The position numbers were made by a program, and so were the translations under genes. A stretch of DNA of 10,000 nucleotides from Stramonita haemastoma (Eukaryota; Mollusca; Gastropoda; Neogastropoda; Muricidae): assembly GCA_030674155.1 (NCBI GenBank), contig CM060325.1, positions 50,426,178 through 50,436,177 on the forward strand, in the 5' to 3' direction. Of this stretch, positions 8,091 through 10,000 are shown piece by piece; position 1 is the stretch's first letter, and the number at the start of each line of letters is the position of its first letter. The notes beneath the pieces are model-generated. The model was not told the DNA's origin. It did no database searches and worked only from the letters and a program-made list of their open reading frames with translations.

Positions 8091-8424
8091 GGGGGACGGG
8101 ATAGCCTAATAGAACATTGCGCTCGCATTTTGACGACCCGGTCCGATTCCCGTTCGAGGGGAGTTTTCCCCTGGAGTTAACATCTGTGCTGACTCCACTC
8201 TCCCCAAAAGTCCTTCGATGAGACTATAAACCGAGGCCCCGCGTGCGAACGCACGCAGAACACTTGCGCACACGTTAAATCCTGTTCTGCTTTTCGTAAG
8301 AGTAGGTCATTGTGTGCCTGTGGGAACAGATGACAAAGATTGACAAAACTGCATACACACGAGGACTGGATGTTAAAAAGCGCATGAGTGCTTATTCCAT
8401 TATCCTTGATATAAAAGAATAAAA
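8091..8424 (+). mobile_element. tRNA-derived SINE family I, copy 5 (best preserved)
   Basis: This is the reference copy in the window. A G-run leads into the tRNA-like head, with box A near 8102-8112 (TAGCCTAATAG) and box B at 8140-8150 (GGTCCGATTCC, one change from the consensus GGTTCGANTCC). The central block holds GGAGTTAACATC, CTCCCCAAAAGTCC and GACTATAAACCGAGGC. The 3' part holds CTTTTCGTAAGAGTAGG, GTGGGAACAGATGACAAAG and TTATTCCATTATCC, ending in GATATAAAAGAATAAAA. Length is about 334 bases. The head implies RNA polymerase III promoter ancestry. It is flanked on both sides by microsatellites, so no target-site duplication is readable. Confidence 0.9.
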
Positions 8425-8530
8425 TCTCTCTCTCTGTCTCTCTGTGTCTCTCTCTCTTTGTCTCTCTCTGTCTCTGTCACTGTCTCTGTCTCTGTGTCTC
8501 TCTGTGTCTCTCTGTGTCTCTCTGTGTCTG

Positions 8531-8599
<69 letters not shown>

Positions 8600-8600
8600 T
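8425..8600. repeat. TCTC/TCTG microsatellite tract
   Basis: The tract mixes TC, TGTC and TCTG repeats, with a clean CTGT run near 8530-8570. It starts directly at the SINE tail. The long Ser/Leu-rich open frames here are artefacts of the repeat. Confidence 0.96.
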
Positions 8601-8619
8601 GGGAGGTTAGGAAGTCTCA

Positions 8620-8680
8620 TAGTAGCAGTAGTAGAAGAAGTTGCAGTTGTAGTAGTAGGAGAAGAAGAAGAAGAAGAAGA

Positions 8681-8732
<52 letters not shown>

Positions 8733-8788
8733 ATAGTAGTAGTAGTAGTAGCAGTAGCAGTAGTAGCAGTAGTAATAGTAGTAGTAGC

Positions 8789-8840
<52 letters not shown>
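8620..8840. repeat. (AGA)n/(TAG)n trinucleotide microsatellite
   Basis: A short AGAAGA block near 8655-8685 is followed by about 150 bases of TAG/AGT repeats with scattered CAG and TAA variants. Translations as poly-Ser, poly-Val or poly-Tyr are repeat products. Confidence 0.97.
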
Positions 8841-8841
8841 T

Positions 8842-8887
<46 letters not shown>

Positions 8888-8918
8888 TAAGTAAGTAAGT
8901 AAGTAAGTTAGTAAGTAG
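8841..8918. repeat. (GTAA)n tetranucleotide microsatellite
   Basis: About 19 tandem GTAA units with single variants directly follow the TAG tract. Each unit is a one-base expansion of the preceding trinucleotide pattern. Confidence 0.95.
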
Positions 8919-8935
8919 CAACATTAGAAGCAGTA

Positions 8936-8966
8936 GCAACAACAACAACAGCAACAACAACAACAG
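8936..8966. repeat. (CAA)n short microsatellite
   Basis: CAA units with CAG interruptions sit about 65 bases before the exon acceptor at 9032. Confidence 0.9.
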
Positions 8967-9032
8967 CCAAAACTTAGTAGCAGACAACAGAGAAATCCAC
9001 CGAATTCCTGTATTCTCTTCCCATGCCTACAG

Positions 9033-9304
9033 ATCGAGGCAGGAGAAAGCCAGGTGTTCCTAGCAGACATGACCATCTCGGGGAGCCCTGTGCCCCACGA
9101 ACAGGTCCACACTGTCATGGCAGAGGTCTGTCAAGGTCACCGTGCACGGCCAGCCACTCTCTCTTCTCCCTGGAATTGGATGGCCATCTTCACTGCTCTC
9201 CCCTTTGCCGGCACTTTCCCCAGACAATCCCAGTTCTGGGTGGATCTTCGTCCAGCGCGGCTCCCGTTGACAACCAAGCCGTGGGATATCTACATCAAGG
9301 GCAT
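9033..9304 (+). CDS. Exon: C-type-lectin-like domain (N-terminal part)
   Basis: The acceptor CCCATGCCTACAG ends at 9032. The exon opens in phase 0, matching the phase-0 donor at 7890, so the protein reads ...NSANYGPGF-IEAGESQVFLADM. The segment HTVMAEVCQGHRARPATLSS, then PWNWMAIF, fits the second helix and the A-x-L-A/S-S-x-x-x-W pattern of C-type-lectin-like domains. FWVDLRPARLPL fits the following W(I/V)GL strand. A CUB-LDLa-CTLD order fits an extracellular receptor or lectin. The donor is placed at 9305 (CAT then gtgcgt, phase 2), which is uncertain because the frame stays open to about 9362. The rest of the domain and any membrane segment lie beyond the window or were missed. The specific gene is not recognised. 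Confidence 0.6.
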
Positions 9305-9399
9305 GTGCGTTTCAGAGAAGTTCTTAGGACTGTTGGTGTCTTTTCGTTTTCACAGAAGTTAATAGCAGTGATGTTGGATATAATTATAGAGTCAGGCTT

Positions 9400-9645
9400 T
9401 TTTTTGTTGGCTGCTTCTTGTTCTTGTTCCTGTTTTTCTTGGTGTTGTTCTTGTTCTTGTTTTTCTTGTTCTTGTTTTTGTTCCTGTTTTTATTCTTGTT
9501 TTTCTTGTTCTTGTTTTTGTTCATGTTGTTGTTGTTGTTGTTCTTCTTCTTCTTCTTGTTCTTCTTCTTCTTCTTCTTCTTCTTCTTCTTCTTCTTCTTC
9601 TTCTTCTTCTTCTTCTCTTCTTCTTCTTCTTCTTCTTCTTCTGTC
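9400..9645. repeat. TTGTTC-rich then (TTC)n pyrimidine tract
   Basis: TTCTTG/TTTTTG-type repeats run to about 9540. An almost pure TTC tract of about 100 bases with rare interruptions follows to 9645. The plus strand is nearly all pyrimidine in the second half. The Lys/Glu-rich or Phe-rich open frames over it are artefacts. Confidence 0.96.
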
Positions 9646-10000
9646 CCCTCCTCTTTGTCGTCGTTGTTGACAGCAACTGTTGTTTCTGTTGTATGAGCAG
9701 AAAGTAAATATGTTACACTGCCCTGAAGCGCCTGACAAATCAGGCCCAGTGCGTCTGACTGCGTGATGGCGTGGGAGAGAAATAATACCTTGTAAGTCTT
9801 TCTGGTAACCCCCCCCCCTCCTCCCAATATTTCATTGGGAATGCAGCTACCTTAATGGTCGACAAAAACGGGCGCATTTTCAAAATCTCTTTTTTAGTGA
9901 ACCACGGAGGTCTAGCCCTCTTGTTGAATTCTACAGAGCTAAACTGAATTCTTTGAAAGTTTTCTACCCCAAACTGACATAGTCTACTCCTGAGACAATT
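9646..10000. other. Unassigned intronic sequence
   Basis: No exon or clear repeat is recognised. The block near 9705-9775 (CTGCCCTGAAGCGCCTGACAA and onward) is more GC-rich than its surroundings and could be an unrecognised dispersed repeat. A C-run lies near 9810-9817. Confidence 0.4.

Noticed and set aside
8444..8987. Long Ser-, Val-, Tyr- and Leu-rich open frames on both strands
   Set aside because: They are translations of TCTG, TAG and GTAA microsatellites in every frame.
9384..9827. Lys/Asn/Glu-rich minus-strand frame of 147 codons and Phe-rich or Ser-rich + strand frames
   Set aside because: They are products of the TTC/TTGTTC tract, with only short non-repeat ends.

Overview
This is eukaryotic, probably gastropod (snail), nuclear DNA. 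It has long introns, dense short tandem repeats, decayed non-LTR retrotransposons and several copies of tRNA-derived SINEs. One SINE (4497-4820) resembles a repeat I remember from snail sequences. The placement rests on recall and was not searched. No bacterial, viral, CRISPR or defence system is visible.

One host gene is supported, on the + strand and running off the window. Three exons are proposed: 1-408, 7389-7889 and 9033-about 9304. The first two join in phase 1 and the last two in phase 0. The encoded part reads as a secreted or membrane protein: Cys-rich, glycosylated, CUB-like sequence, a second CUB-like segment, an LDL-receptor class A-like module, then a C-type-lectin-like domain. 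Exon 7389-7889 contains one apparent frameshift, so the locus is a pseudogene, a sequencing error, or has an unusual short intron.

The first intron (409-7388, about 7 kb) is mostly transposon debris. In order it holds a GA repeat; a + strand LINE reverse-transcriptase remnant (about 985-2302) split by a minus-strand SINE (1208-1550); a minus-strand LINE RT remnant (about 2310-3068); a minus-strand LINE RNase H remnant (about 3072-3720); a second minus-strand SINE (3850-4224); a short + strand LINE RT piece (4378-4496) fused to a different tRNA-SINE on the minus strand (4497-4820); a 1.2 kb AT-rich minisatellite (5024-6195); and two + strand SINE copies (6350-6490 and 6868-7156), the second running into an ATA/ATG/CAA microsatellite.

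The second intron (7890-9032) is almost entirely microsatellite plus one well-preserved SINE (8091-8424). After the last exon come a TTC-rich pyrimidine tract and about 350 bases with nothing recognised. Long translations across the microsatellites and across 4393-4824 are artefacts, not genes.
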